64,000 bases of DNA from Cladocopium goreaui (GCA_947184155.2 CAMXCT020006201.1:52626-116625); one strand, 5' to 3'. Positions 48,689-57,665 are shown, counted from the stretch's first letter. Notes: generated by a model from the sequence alone, not told the origin. Made by a program: numbers and translations.

Positions 48689-48848
48689 ATGTCTGAGTCA
48701 GTGGGGTTGACTCAAGAGATCGAGATGGCGATGGACGCCGACTATCCGGATGGAGCACATCTCCAAGCCTCATCGCCCGAAGTGCAACCGCCCGAAATCG
48801 ATGCGCCTCCTGCGAAGCGTCTACGTGGTCGTGATCTGTTTCTCGGAC
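48689..48848 (+). CDS. Outer transposon gene, short acidic exon
   Basis: The open frame from ATG at 48689 reads MSESVGLTQEIEMAMDADYP and ends with PPAKRLRGRDLFLG, then a GTATGT donor at 48849. PPAKRLRGR looks like a nuclear localisation signal. A polypyrimidine-type acceptor TTTTCTTTCAG lies at 48959-48969. As read, the phase of this donor and that acceptor does not agree with the next open frame, so one boundary is probably different. Confidence 0.45.
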
Positions 48849-48970
48849 GTATGTTTCCAGCTTTCCAGTATTCGGATTTCTCTAGCCATACAGTTTCGTA
48901 TTTCATGTTGTTCATATGGCTGTGGCAGACCGCTTCATAGACTTGAGTTGTCTCCTGCTTTTCTTTCAGG

Positions 48971-50769
48971 TTCCGTGCGTTTTCCGATGTGCAGCGCTCT
49001 GCCCATCTCGCTCCTCCTCCTCCTGATGTTCGACCTGAACAAGCCAAATCACTCTTGGATGTATGGAAGAACTATCGCACATGGGGTAGCAACAATTATC
49101 CAAATCTTCCTGTCCATGTTCGCACAATGATGGAGCTCATGAACTGCATCGCATCCATGAATGTTTCCAACTACCAAATGTCGACGAAGCAGAAGCTTCT
49201 TCTCATTATGCTTGTTGATGGTGAACACTGGCGTGCACATGATCGTCAAATGTTCTACTATGAGAATGGTGTGTGGAAGATGAAGCCGTCTCTCACCATC
49301 GAAGTCTGGGATCTATTTCTTGCTGTTGAAGGTTTGTTGTTGACCGTCTCGAAGCGCTTCGAAGATCAAGAAGGAGATGCAAGACCAGCATGGAATTGGA
49401 ATGCTATTCGGGATGTTGTCTCTGATACGATCCAAGGACATGTCCATGACGCTCTCCATTTCTTCGGGAATGTGGCCAAAGAAGCAAGTGACCATCTGCG
49501 GCAAGTCACATCCAACAAGGCATGGAAAGCACTTTGGCTTCGTCGATGTGCAGACATGCTAGCTTCATTCCGAGTGAATTGGGATTCGAACAAGGTCCAG
49601 TCACTCTCAAAGCTTTTTCTTCTTGAATGGGATACTCCATTGCCAAAGTCACAGGGTGTTTGCTTCAGAGACGTGTACTTGGATGCAGATTGGAAACCTG
49701 CAAGCAAAAGCCCGTCCAATGACTGCTACATGCATGTGGACTATGCCTTCTACATAGAAAACCTCTTGCAGGAGTATCCGAACATCAATCTCCAACAGCA
49801 TCAAGAAGGATTACGTTTGTTCTTGGAGTCGCTCTACTTTCAGAACGAACATATCTTTCAAGTGAAACTTTGTTTTTTACATGCCGCATTCAAAAAGGCT
49901 TGCACTTCAAAGATGATCTTCGAGATTGGCAAAGGCGGCGATGGCAAGGGGATGGAAGCTTATCTTGATCGTGCTGTATTAGGTGAAGATCAATCTGCAA
50001 CTTTGGATTGTGGCGTGTTCTTGGATCGACACGCAAGTCTGCCGAGTTCGCATGGAACAAGGCGAATGTGCGTATCCAGGAAATGGATCAGCACGCAAGA
50101 TTCGTTGCAGATCTTTGGAAAAGATTCATCGTCGATGAAGAAATAGATTGTCGTGTCAATTATGGATTTACATCCAAACGACGATTTGGGTCATCTATGA
50201 AAGTTCAGGAACTTAACTTTGAGAACATCCCGACCATCGAGGAGTGTCGAGATCGACTCCAGGCTTGTGAGCATCTCAAGCGTCGCATCGTTTGCTTTCG
50301 TATAGGGAAGGCTCGCTTCGTGCTTGACGACCATGCAGTGAACTATGAACACGGGGTTTTCCGTCTCATTCCGCAAGATGAGCTGGTCCCTTTCTTGACA
50401 CATCCTGCAACGGCTTCATGTTTCTTTCGAGATTGGTGCTTGCCCTTCTTTCAGGAAAACTCTTTGGATGAATGTTTGAAAATGATCCTGGATCTTAGCC
50501 ATGTACATGAGGACTTGGTCAACGACACCAATTGGTTGGCTTCTCGCTTGTCCGGCTGGAATGGCCCTGCAGGCACAGACATTGACCTCCAGACAGAGAA
50601 CGACGAATTGATCACGATCGTGCATCGGAAAACGCCCATGAAGACATTCATCAAGGAGTATCTCATTTCAAAGGTTGAAGATATTCCAGGAGCTGTGCAG
50701 TCTACCCGTGATCGACGAACCAAGTTGCAGTTCTTTCTTTCTGCCTTGGACCACTCCACCATCAAACTC
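48971..50769 (+). CDS. Outer transposon gene: D5/SF3-like helicase region, frameshifted and cut by the insertion
   Basis: The first frame runs to about 50030 and the second from about 50030 to 50769; a single frameshift joins them into continuous protein-like sequence. The N-terminal part contains QMFYYENGVWKM, like the YxxxGxW stretch before viral/plasmid D5-type helicases. Around 49927-49958 lies a P-loop-like GKGGDGKG, which has Gly in place of the usual Ser/Thr after Lys. Downstream comes TLDCGVFLDR and a charged helix NKANVRIQEMDQ. Superfamily 3 helicases of this kind unwind replicating viral or plasmid DNA. The odd P-loop leaves activity doubtful. After residues HSTIKL the frame enters the nested element, whose TIR supplies a stop at 50773. 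Confidence 0.6.
49927..49958 (+). other. P-loop-like motif of the outer gene
   Basis: Encodes IGKGGDGKGME. It fits the GxxxxGK pattern of Walker A, but the residue after Lys is Gly. Confidence 0.55.
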
Positions 50770-50801
50770 CCCTGAGCATCGGATATTGATTGTAATCAAT
50801 A
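50770..50801 (+). repeat. Left terminal inverted repeat of the nested transposon
   Basis: Starts CCCTGAGCATCGGATATTGA. Its inner part (TATTGATT GT AATCAATA) is itself a palindrome. It also supplies the stop codon TGA that truncates the outer gene. Confidence 0.95.
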
Positions 50802-51000
50802 CTATTCTGAAAATATTGATTTTAGAGTTTTTTCAATATTTTCTATTGATTTTAACACAGTTCAAAATCAACAGGAATTCTGCCTTTTGGGAATCCACAA
50901 CACACCAGATAGGATCAACAACTTAATCAATACAAAAATCAACAACATAATCAATATAAAGAAGCTTGAACAACAATAAAATCAATCAAAACCCACAGCT
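50802..51000. repeat. Left subterminal ATTGATT/AATCAAT repeats
   Basis: At least seven copies of ATTGATT or AATCAA(C/T)A in both orientations. They are likely binding sites for a transposon-encoded protein. Confidence 0.7.
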
Positions 51001-51090
51001 TTTTAGTGCTAGTGTGGACACTCCAGGCTTTATATTACAGTTTTCTTTTTCATCTTCTTTCTTATTTGTCTGGTGAGACTGGGAAGTGAA

Positions 51091-51110
51091 GCATCCTTTG
51101 GTCAAGGATG
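51091..51110 (+). repeat. Short palindrome, arms CATCCTT/AAGGATG
   Basis: Perfect 7-bp arms around loop TGGTC, downstream of the transposase gene's stop. Confidence 0.9.
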
Positions 51111-51148
51111 GCAGACCTATCAGCTGCTTGTGCTGGGTGTCTCCAGAT

Positions 51149-51165
51149 ACCCTTTTGCCAAGGGT
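51149..51165 (+). repeat. Short palindrome, arms ACCCTT/AAGGGT
   Basis: 6-bp arms, loop TTGCC. Confidence 0.85.
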
Positions 51166-51195
51166 GTGGCAGAAAGACCTTTGGTCAAGGACCAT

Positions 51196-53094
51196 CTACC
51201 ATTCTTCACCATCACTGTCTGGAGACACACCCAAGTCAAACCCAAGCCTTGTCAGCTGCATGTGCAAAAGAATGCGATACTTAATCATGAGCTTGCCTGA
51301 AAGTCTTGTTGATTTGACTCCCATAGCCAATGATCTGGCTAATGTTGCCACCCTCCCCACAAAGTCTTCAGATCTGAAGTTCCATGTGTACCTGGGATTC
51401 AAGAATTGTGCCTCCTTGACCAGGTGATGTTGGCAATGGTGCTTGTAGACAATGTGGTAAAGTTTATGGTCATTCTTCTGGGCCCACTTGTTCAGCTCTG
51501 TGTAATGCCTGCAAAACCTTTGGTCAAGGTCCTGCATGGCTTGAAATTCCTTTGGGCAAGGAAACAGCCCTGCTGCATCAAATGCAGCAACCAAGTCCAC
51601 CATTGCCTCCAGAGCTCCCACCATGTGTTGGTGAAGGATATTGTTTGGTTCTAGTATGCTTTTCAGCACTGGTAAGAATGCACTGAGCAAATGTTTTGTC
51701 TCTGCTCCTTTTGCTTCTAGTTTGGCATACTCTTGGTGAGGCTTGGAGGGATCACAGATCATGCTCAATCTGAGGTTGGTGAGTCGAGTTGGTGTCTGAA
51801 GTTCCTTGTAATTTTCCTGGATCTTGGAGAAAATCAATGCCAGCCTTTGGCTGGGCTGCTTGTTTTGCTTGCCTCTGCCTTGGTTGTAACACACATGGTG
51901 AAGCAAAGAGCCAAGCAGGTGTGAACACACACCTTTCACAAAAAGCACATGCAGCCCATCCTGTCGAACCATTCTAATGGTGAGGCCTGGGGTTTCAAAC
52001 AGCTGGTGCTGGCTACCTTTTGTTAAGGCTGCTGCTGTGTCAGTGTAAATGAATTTTTGGTTCTCTGGCAGCAATTCTTTGAAACTCTTCCCCTTCCCAC
52101 AAGGCTTGCCTTTTATGAAAGGTTGCTGGGCATCACAAGCATGGCAGCAGCTGTGGGAATTCCAATGGGGCAGGTGAAGAACATTGCTGTACATTTCTTG
52201 GTCCCCTTGAATGGACCAAAGCACAGCCCTGTAACCTCTGCCTGTGAGGGGCTGCCCAGCAAGCTGTTCAAAAATGGACCCTTTTGGCAAGGGTTCATTG
52301 TCAGGGCCAAAACATGGGTGTAAGCCTTCTTGCAGTGCTTCCAAAGACCATTGCACCCATTGCATGATGGGGGTCCAGGTGTCAGAGACTGTTGCAGATT
52401 TTGGCCAAGCACAGATTAGGAAATGGGAAGTCAAACTGCTATGTGCATTGAGAAACCCACCCCAATTCCAAATCATCAGGGAGTCTCTACTCTGGAACTC
52501 GACTCCATCAGCATGAATGAAAATTGGAATGGTAGTCTCAGGGTCTTGCACCTGCCTTTTGGCAAGGCCCTGCCTTTTGTCAAGGCAGATGGGGTGGCCC
52601 TGCAGTCGATCATCCTGGGAAGCTTCAACTCCTCTCCAAAAGTCATTCAGATGTTCAACACCAAACAAAGTTTCAAACTGATCTGTATAATGGTGGAAAA
52701 GGTCTGCAAATAAAATGTGTGGCAGCAGAATGCCAGCTTTTTCCATAGACACCTGTGAAGTCTTTGGGTCTTTGCATTTTGTTTCAACTGGTGTGCTGCC
52801 AGAAATCTTGCAGTCCTTGGTGAAGCTGGCACACAAATCTCTGTGGCAATTCCCAGGTAATGACCCATGACTTCCTGTTTTGGCATTGGTTGCCAAGTCA
52901 TGGCCACTGGACCCAGTGAGAATTGCTTTGTGGGCAACATCTTGAACTAGTTTTGCACTAAGCTGCCCATGGCTCCACAAGGACAAAAGTGTTTGTGCCA
53001 GCACACTCTGCTCACCATCCCCTTTGGTCAAGGGCTCTGTCTCTAGCTTGGCCAGCTCCAAACCATGGCTCCTCAGTCTTTTGACTGGCTTCAT
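51196..53094 (-). CDS. Transposase candidate, Tnp2-like (632 aa)
   Basis: Intact from ATG at 53094 to 51196. A central block resembles CACTA Tnp2-type transposases. IPIFIHADGVEFQSRDSLM has a candidate first catalytic Asp (HADGVE). A spacer with a Trp-rich stretch follows (TWTPIMQWVQWSLEALQEGL), then RAVLWSIQGDQEMYSN with a second Asp (GDQE) and SHSCCHACD, a Cys pair like the CPYC of Tnp2. The C-terminal third is helical with many His and Lys, ending acidic. LTKG and LDKR peptides come from in-frame copies of the short palindrome. Being the only transposase-like gene inside the TIRs, it should mobilise the element. The similarity is by motif order, not strong identity. Confidence 0.6.
   Translation of the reverse strand: MKPVKRLRSHGLELAKLETEPLTKGDGEQSVLAQTLLSLWSHGQLSAKLVQDVAHKAILTGSSGHDLATNAKTGSHGSLPGNCHRDLCASFTKDCKISGSTPVETKCKDPKTSQVSMEKAGILLPHILFADLFHHYTDQFETLFGVEHLNDFWRGVEASQDDRLQGHPICLDKRQGLAKRQVQDPETTIPIFIHADGVEFQSRDSLMIWNWGGFLNAHSSLTSHFLICAWPKSATVSDTWTPIMQWVQWSLEALQEGLHPCFGPDNEPLPKGSIFEQLAGQPLTGRGYRAVLWSIQGDQEMYSNVLHLPHWNSHSCCHACDAQQPFIKGKPCGKGKSFKELLPENQKFIYTDTAAALTKGSQHQLFETPGLTIRMVRQDGLHVLFVKGVCSHLLGSLLHHVCYNQGRGKQNKQPSQRLALIFSKIQENYKELQTPTRLTNLRLSMICDPSKPHQEYAKLEAKGAETKHLLSAFLPVLKSILEPNNILHQHMVGALEAMVDLVAAFDAAGLFPCPKEFQAMQDLDQRFCRHYTELNKWAQKNDHKLYHIVYKHHCQHHLVKEAQFLNPRYTWNFRSEDFVGRVATLARSLAMGVKSTRLSGKLMIKYRILLHMQLTRLGFDLGVSPDSDGEEW
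51547..51563 (+). repeat. Short palindrome, arms TTCCTT/AAGGAA
   Basis: 6-bp arms, loop TGGGC, inside the transposase gene. Confidence 0.85.
52278..52294 (+). repeat. Short palindrome, arms ACCCTT/AAGGGT
   Basis: 6-bp arms, loop TTGGC, coding for LPKG in the transposase. Confidence 0.85.
52554..52588 (+). repeat. Two adjacent short palindromes
   Basis: GCCTT-TTGGC-AAGGC at 52554-52568 and CTGCCTT-TTGTC-AAGGCAG at 52570-52588. They lie one base apart and encode LDKR and LAKR. Confidence 0.9.
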
Positions 53095-53096
53095 GC

Positions 53097-53115
53097 TGCC
53101 CTTTTGTCAAGGGCA
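53097..53115 (+). repeat. Short palindrome at the transposase start, arms TGCCCTT/AAGGGCA
   Basis: 7-bp arms, loop TTGTC, ending two bases before the ATG of the minus-strand transposase. Confidence 0.9.
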
Positions 53116-53836
53116 CTGAGCACAAGCCTTTGGGCAAGGCATGGCTCTTTCCCCTTTGAGGAAACACTTGAACCAAAACTTTGCACAACACTTGGCTTGC
53201 CAACCCTGCAGACCCTGCCAACCCTGGAGGCTTACCAACCCTTGGTGCTTCTTAAGCTGTATGCTTTTTACAGCCCAAGTGGCTGACTTACTTATTAGAT
53301 ACCCAGAAAAAACTTGTGTGGTTTAGACCCTTGGTGCTTCTTAAGCTGCATGCTTTACAACCCAAGTGGCTGACATATTTATACATACCCAGAAAAAACT
53401 TGTGTGGTTTAGTGGTGTGGTGTGCAGCCCCCCAACCCCCTGAACCACTTAAGTGGCTGTGCTGCAGCATTTTTTTGACTTGATGCCTGCTGTCGGTTTG
53501 CCAGCCAAGAGACCCTACATCACCCTTTGGTCAAGGGGAGAAGGTCTCATGTGGCTGCCTGTACCTGCCAATTGCCTGGGCAATGGCAACATCAAAAACT
53601 GAAAGCCAATCACCTTTTGTCAAGGATATGGCGACATCAAAAACTTGAAGCCAGTCACCTTTGTGCAAGGTAGCACTGGAATTTAAACAAGATACTACCC
53701 TTTGCCACTAGCTATAGGTGTACTCTTTTGTCAAGAGCACACAGGGTCCTTTGGTCAAGGGCCCCTTTCAAAGCATTGTTGCTTCACTTTTTGCTGCTTT
53801 TGGAAAAGCTTTTGTTTGCCAATGCCTTGTATTCTT

Positions 53837-54997
53837 TCACTTCTGTTTTGACTTGGTTGGTGCATACCACTGCATCTTTGATGGTTTGCTTTGCTGCTTC
53901 CACATTGCCACCCTTTTTTTATTTGTAATTGCTTTGAGCTTTTGTTCCCATTCTTGGGCATGTTTCAAAGTCAGGTGTGCTTCCTTCCTGTCTTGCTTGG
54001 AAGTTCTGCCTGCTTGGCTAGCAGCTTCCAAAGCTTCTTCCAAGTTTCCCACTGCCACCCTGAGATGCTCTTTGGATTTTTGTGCTTTTGTCAAGCACTC
54101 AGCCCATTGCTCTTCAGGTGTCTTCTTGTCTTTGTCATCTTCTGTGTCATTTGGGTTACCATCCTCTATGGCCAGCACTCCTCTGCCTCTTCCTTTGCTT
54201 CCTCTGCTCCCTTTGCCTTTTGTCAAGGCACCTTGGCCCTTACCTTTTGTCAAGGCAGGGCCCTGGCCTTTGAAGGCAACTTCAGCCTCCTGCATGCTGG
54301 CCAAAGAGCCTTTGCCCCAGTAGCTCATGAACTCCTTTTCATCCTCTGCATCATCCATTTCCCTTTCCTGCCCCACTGTGACTTTGTGCTTTTTCTTCAA
54401 CTGGACCTGTTTGGTCAGGTCCCCCTGGTCACAGTATTGGTAGATGCCAGGGGTCCATGGGTCTGAGCGCCATTTGACCCTTCCTGATGCCAAGTGCTGT
54501 TCAAATTCATCTTTGCTGAAATCCTGCAGCATCTTGTGTTCACTGACCCATTTCTCACCTTTTGTCAAGGTTTCACTGGCTTCTTTGGAGGTTTCTGTAT
54601 GGAAGAACACACCTTTCTTGTGCTTGAGAAACCAAAGAACAACTTCAAGTCCTTTTTCCTTCTTCCCCAACTGCTCATGAGCCTCTTTCTCTTCTTCCTT
54701 TCCCTTCAAATAGGTTTTGTGCTTGGACCACAGCTTAGCAGATTCATCTTTTGTCAAAGAATCTTTTAAGACTATGGCTGCTTCCTCTGCTGTGTTTGCT
54801 TTTTCTGTTGCTTTTTTCACTTTCTCATCCAAAGTCAGCTTGCCCAGCTGGGCAAGCTTACCTTTTGTCAAGGTAGCTCTCTGATGTTTCCCTGTGGCTT
54901 TGCTTTTGCTTTTGGCCTTGGCCTTACTTTTTCCCTTTGGGCAAGGGCTTGCTTTGTTTTTCAAAATTCCAGGTTTCACTTTCTTTTTTGGTGCCAT
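53837..54997 (-). CDS. Lys-rich coiled-coil protein of the nested transposon
   Basis: I start it at the first ATG of the frame (54997, MAPKKKVKPGILKNK); the frame stays open 27 codons upstream without an ATG. The N-terminus is very basic (KSKAKAKSKSKATGK) and probably nuclear. A helical middle with KLWSKHKTYLKGKEEEKEAH follows. Next come an aromatic patch VKWRSDPWTPGIYQYCD, a Gly/Lys-rich hinge with two palindrome-derived LTKG peptides, and a C-terminal coil (ALEAASQAGRTSKQDRKEAH). No known domain. It could be a DNA-binding accessory protein analogous in role to TnpA of Spm, but that is inference from position only. Confidence 0.6.
   Translation of the reverse strand: MAPKKKVKPGILKNKASPCPKGKSKAKAKSKSKATGKHQRATLTKGKLAQLGKLTLDEKVKKATEKANTAEEAAIVLKDSLTKDESAKLWSKHKTYLKGKEEEKEAHEQLGKKEKGLEVVLWFLKHKKGVFFHTETSKEASETLTKGEKWVSEHKMLQDFSKDEFEQHLASGRVKWRSDPWTPGIYQYCDQGDLTKQVQLKKKHKVTVGQEREMDDAEDEKEFMSYWGKGSLASMQEAEVAFKGQGPALTKGKGQGALTKGKGSRGSKGRGRGVLAIEDGNPNDTEDDKDKKTPEEQWAECLTKAQKSKEHLRVAVGNLEEALEAASQAGRTSKQDRKEAHLTLKHAQEWEQKLKAITNKKRVAMWKQQSKPSKMQWYAPTKSKQK
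54082..54098 (+). repeat. Short palindrome, arms GTGCTT/AAGCAC
   Basis: The arm pair GTG/CAC replaces the common CC/GG; loop TTGTC. It encodes CLTKA. Confidence 0.9.
54214..54230 (+). repeat. Short palindrome, arms TGCCTT/AAGGCA
   Basis: 6-bp arms, loop TTGTC; encodes LTKG. Confidence 0.9.
54855..54878 (+). repeat. Short palindrome, arms TACCTT/AAGGTA with extension
   Basis: After one bulged T the arms continue as AGC/GCT; loop TTGTC. Confidence 0.85.
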
Positions 54998-55026
54998 GTG
55001 CAAGAAGCTAGAGCTTGCAGATCCTA

Positions 55027-55043
55027 CTCCTTTGGTCAAGGAG
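55027..55043 (+). repeat. Short palindrome upstream of nested gene 2, arms CTCCTT/AAGGAG
   Basis: 6-bp arms, loop TGGTC, about 30 nt before the ATG at 54997. A further TA/TA pairing is offset by two bases. Confidence 0.85.
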
Positions 55044-55123
55044 AGTACATTTGCCTTTTGAACCAAAAGACTGAACACACAGAAACAGAATCAAACTTGG
55101 ATGCCTTCCTATTTGCCTGTTGA

Positions 55124-55145
55124 GAAACTTTGACAAAAGAGTTTC
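55124..55145 (-). repeat. Short palindrome in reverse orientation
   Basis: GAAACT...AGTTTC arms around TTGACAAAAG, the reverse complement of the usual core, in non-coding spacer. Confidence 0.75.
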
Positions 55146-55227
55146 ACATAAGCTTTTTAAACACATATATGTTCCTAGGCCAACAGCTTTGGGAAAAATA
55201 AATTTAGATTTTTCTTGTTCTTGGATG

Positions 55228-55250
55228 AACAGCCTTGACAAAAGGTTGTT
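55228..55250 (-). repeat. Short palindrome in reverse orientation, G-T wobble in the stem
   Basis: AACAGCCTT and AAGGTTGTT pair over nine positions with a single G-T mismatch; loop GACAA. Confidence 0.8.
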
Positions 55251-55342
55251 ACATTCAATTCTATGCTACCAACCATGTGGAAACAACATTGGGAAAAAAC
55301 AATATATATTTTTTAAACCTTTTTCTGAATATATATAAAAAA

Positions 55343-55420
55343 ACAAATTTTGACCAAATTTGACCAAATTTGACCAAATTTGACTTTTGGTCAAATTTGG
55401 TCAAATTTGGTCAAATTTTT
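55343..55420. repeat. Long hairpin of TTTGACCAAA/TTTGGTCAAA units
   Basis: Three and a half AAATTTGACC units are followed by the same number inverted as TTTGGTCAAAT. The arms are about 33 bp and the central TTTGACT is nearly all loop. The word TTTGGTCAA is the core of one loop type of the short palindrome family. It sits in an intergenic spacer. Confidence 0.9.
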
Positions 55421-56444
55421 ATTTTTCTATTTTTTATTATTATGTTTTTTATTATTTTTTATTTTTTTGTATTAAAACAGTTTCAAAGGTGAAAATCTGG
55501 CCACAACCTTTTGTCAAGGCTGCAATCCAGACAGCACCCAATGCTTATACCTTGGATTCACTCTGAGTTTGAAAGTGGAAAACCTGTGCCCCAAATGGTT
55601 TCTTACCAATTGTGTTTCATACTGGAATGAATTTTGGGGAGAAATGGTTTGAAATACAAAATTCAAAAACTCCTATGGCTGCTGAACCCCTTGAACAAAA
55701 CAAAATTCAAACTATTTCTTATAAAGATTTGAAAGGCAACTGGAAAATATTCCCTTGGTTGTAAAATTGCACCAAGAATACCAACAAATATATGGACACT
55801 TCCAATGAACAATTTATTTTTGTCAAAGTATATTGTTTCAGAATAGTATCTACCTTTCTATTTATCTATATATATATATTTAAATACATATATATATATA
55901 TATATATATCTATTTATATTTAACTATATGTGCAAAACATGCCCAGATAAACAAATAATATATATATATATATGCCTCAAAGCCTTGTTCAAAATAACAT
56001 TTACAACTATCACCAGAACAAAAGTTGAACAACATTGAAACCATTTACTGTATTTCAAAATACTCTGAATGAAAGAATTGAAAGATAACCACTACCCATA
56101 GGTTCCATATATTGTAAAGTAAGTGCAGTTTGCCCAAAATAGTTCTTAATAAAATTGGTATGTTTTTCAAAAATATTCTTATTGAATTTTATTATAATAT
56201 TTATTTATTTATTATTTTTATTTTTCATTTTCATCCATATTGTGTGCTCATCACCTTGCTTCATTCCTTTTGTCAAGGAAACAGCAGTGATGTGAAACTG
56301 GCTGGTCCCTTCTTGTCAGGGATGCAAGCGCTTTGGTCAAGGGACTTGCCACCAGCCATAAAAACTCTGCAAAAACTACTGGCAATTCCCTTTTGTCAAG
56401 GGGAGGTGCCTACAAACCCTTTTGTCAAGGGAATGTGTGGCCCC

Positions 56445-57647
56445 CTACTTGCCATCCAAAAAGTGCCACACAGCCACATCAAAAGTGGGGTAGGTGTTCA
56501 TACCCCAGCCATGGGCATTCCACCAGGGCACAATGGCAAAGCACTCAATACCCCACTGGCCACACTCTTGGATCACATCCCACCTGTCATCAAACAGGAT
56601 CTTGATGCCTGCCCTGTGCAGAGCTTGGGCCTTCCCCTCCCTGCCACATGGTTTGTGGCAAAAGATTTTGCCACACCAGTTGCTGTACACCCCATCACTC
56701 AGGAAATCTGTTTCCTTTTGCCTGTCTGGCCCAGAGTATGAACATAGGAAAATGTCATACCCTGCATCCTCCAGCTTCTGCAAGGCCCTCCTGTTGGCAC
56801 CAGACACATTATTTCTGATTTCCAAGGTGTGGTGCCAATCCACTGCAATTCTTGGCCTCTTGGGCTGCCAGCTGTACCTTTTGTCAAGGTACCCTGGTCC
56901 TTCTTTGAGTTTGATGCCCTCCTCCTCTTTCACCTTTTTGGCAGGTGGCTCATGGTCTGATGATGAAACATCAGATGCATCCCAGTCAGGTGATGAACTT
57001 GCTGGTGAGCTTGATGAGCTGCTGGTCTGGGGCTTGCTCTCCTTTTGCTTTTCTTTTGCTTTTTCTTTTGGGCTGGGGCCAAAAACCAATGGTTTTGGAA
57101 CCTCCCTTTTGTCAAGGTTGGTTCTTTCTTCCCATTTTTCAACCTCTGTTTGCACTTTGCTTTTGTTTGGTTTGGGTGCCTCCTGCTTGATCTCTTGTTT
57201 GGGATCTACTTTTTCCATTGCTTGCTTTGCAGCCCCATCTGATTTTGGATCTCTTTTGTCAAGAGATACTGGCTCAGGTTTGGCTTGGGCATCCTTGGTG
57301 TCAGGACTAGCCTCCCTTTTGTCAAGGTTGGCTGAAGAGCTTGCCCTTTTGCCATCCTTTGCTGCTTTGCTGCTTTTTTTCAACTTTTTGCAGTCTTGCT
57401 CCAGTTTTTCTTTCTCCTTTCTTTTTTCTTCTGCTTCCTTGGGCCACAAATAGTCATGCAACTCCTGTTTTGTCAACAGGTGTGGCTTTCCATATGTTTT
57501 GTCAGCAGCTGCTTTTGCCCAATCTATGTTGACATCTTCAAGTCTCATGTTTTTATTTTCTCTTTCCATTCCTTTTTTCCTGAATTTTTCTTTCCTGGCC
57601 TCTGTGGTGGTGCCAGTGCCCTGTTTTTTCCCCTTGTTGTTGAGCAT
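56445..57647 (-). CDS. Protein with C-terminal HAD-like domain, nested transposon
   Basis: The first ATG is at 57647; the frame is open 25 codons further up, starting just after a TAA. The first 250 residues are charged and low-complexity (EKEKLEQDCKKLKKSSKAAK), with several LDKR peptides from in-frame palindromes. A Ser-rich acidic stretch leads to the C-terminal domain. RIAVDWHHTLEI fits HAD motif I with the second Asp replaced by His, and DIFLCSYSG fits motif II. Conserved Lys residues and IKILFDDRWDVIQEC resemble motif IV. HAD-fold proteins are mostly phosphatases; the changed motif I makes catalysis uncertain. It lies between two other minus genes with the same hairpin context. Confidence 0.6.
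   Translation of the reverse strand: MLNNKGKKQGTGTTTEARKEKFRKKGMERENKNMRLEDVNIDWAKAAADKTYGKPHLLTKQELHDYLWPKEAEEKRKEKEKLEQDCKKLKKSSKAAKDGKRASSSANLDKREASPDTKDAQAKPEPVSLDKRDPKSDGAAKQAMEKVDPKQEIKQEAPKPNKSKVQTEVEKWEERTNLDKREVPKPLVFGPSPKEKAKEKQKESKPQTSSSSSSPASSSPDWDASDVSSSDHEPPAKKVKEEEGIKLKEGPGYLDKRYSWQPKRPRIAVDWHHTLEIRNNVSGANRRALQKLEDAGYDIFLCSYSGPDRQKETDFLSDGVYSNWCGKIFCHKPCGREGKAQALHRAGIKILFDDRWDVIQECGQWGIECFAIVPWWNAHGWGMNTYPTFDVAVWHFLDGK
56874..56892 (+). repeat. Short palindrome, arms GTACCTT/AAGGTAC
   Basis: 7-bp arms, loop TTGTC; encodes YLDKRY in the HAD-like protein just before its domain. Confidence 0.9.
57098..57124 (+). repeat. Short palindrome with two-step arms GAACC..CCTT/AAGG..GGTTC
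   Basis: Outer GAACC/GGTTC and inner CCTT/AAGG are separated by a TC/TT internal loop; encodes NLDKRE. Confidence 0.9.
57249..57267 (+). repeat. Short palindrome, arms ATCTCTT/AAGAGAT
   Basis: 7-bp arms with a different sequence from neighbours; loop TTGTC; encodes SLDKRD. Confidence 0.9.
57309..57333 (+). repeat. Short palindrome with two-step arms AGCC..CCTT/AAGG..GGCT
   Basis: Same TC/TT internal loop as the copy at 57098, but the outer arms are AGCC/GGCT. Confidence 0.9.
57464..57480 (+). repeat. Short palindrome with changed core, arms CCTGTT/AACAGG
   Basis: The usual CTT/AAG core is GTT/AAC here, a matching change on both sides of loop TTGTC; encodes LLTKQE. Confidence 0.85.
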
Positions 57648-57650
57648 TGC

Positions 57651-57665
57651 CCCTTTTGTCAAGGG
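57651..57665 (+). repeat. Short palindrome upstream of nested gene 3, arms CCCTT/AAGGG
   Basis: 5-bp arms, loop TTGTC, three bases before the ATG at 57647. Confidence 0.85.

Larger units (their letters stand above)
55140..56260. other. Spacer between nested genes 2 and 3
   Basis: AT-rich, with TA microsatellites (55855-55970), the long hairpin at 55343-55420 and a few short palindromes. No gene recognised. Confidence 0.6.

Noticed and set aside
48849..48970. GT-AG intron 48849-48969 as a settled boundary
   Set aside because: The donor phase does not match the frame after the acceptor, so I kept it only as a likely intron with one uncertain edge.
53718..54466. Plus-strand hydrophobic frames opposite nested gene 2 (FVKG, LLSR, FCQG)
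   Set aside because: Shadows of the minus-strand Lys/Glu-rich gene. The antisense of Lys and Glu codons gives Phe and Leu, and the minus frame has better composition.
56494..57453. 319-codon plus-strand frame opposite the HAD-like gene
   Set aside because: Antisense shadow; the HAD-like motifs and the coiled-coil composition are on the minus strand.
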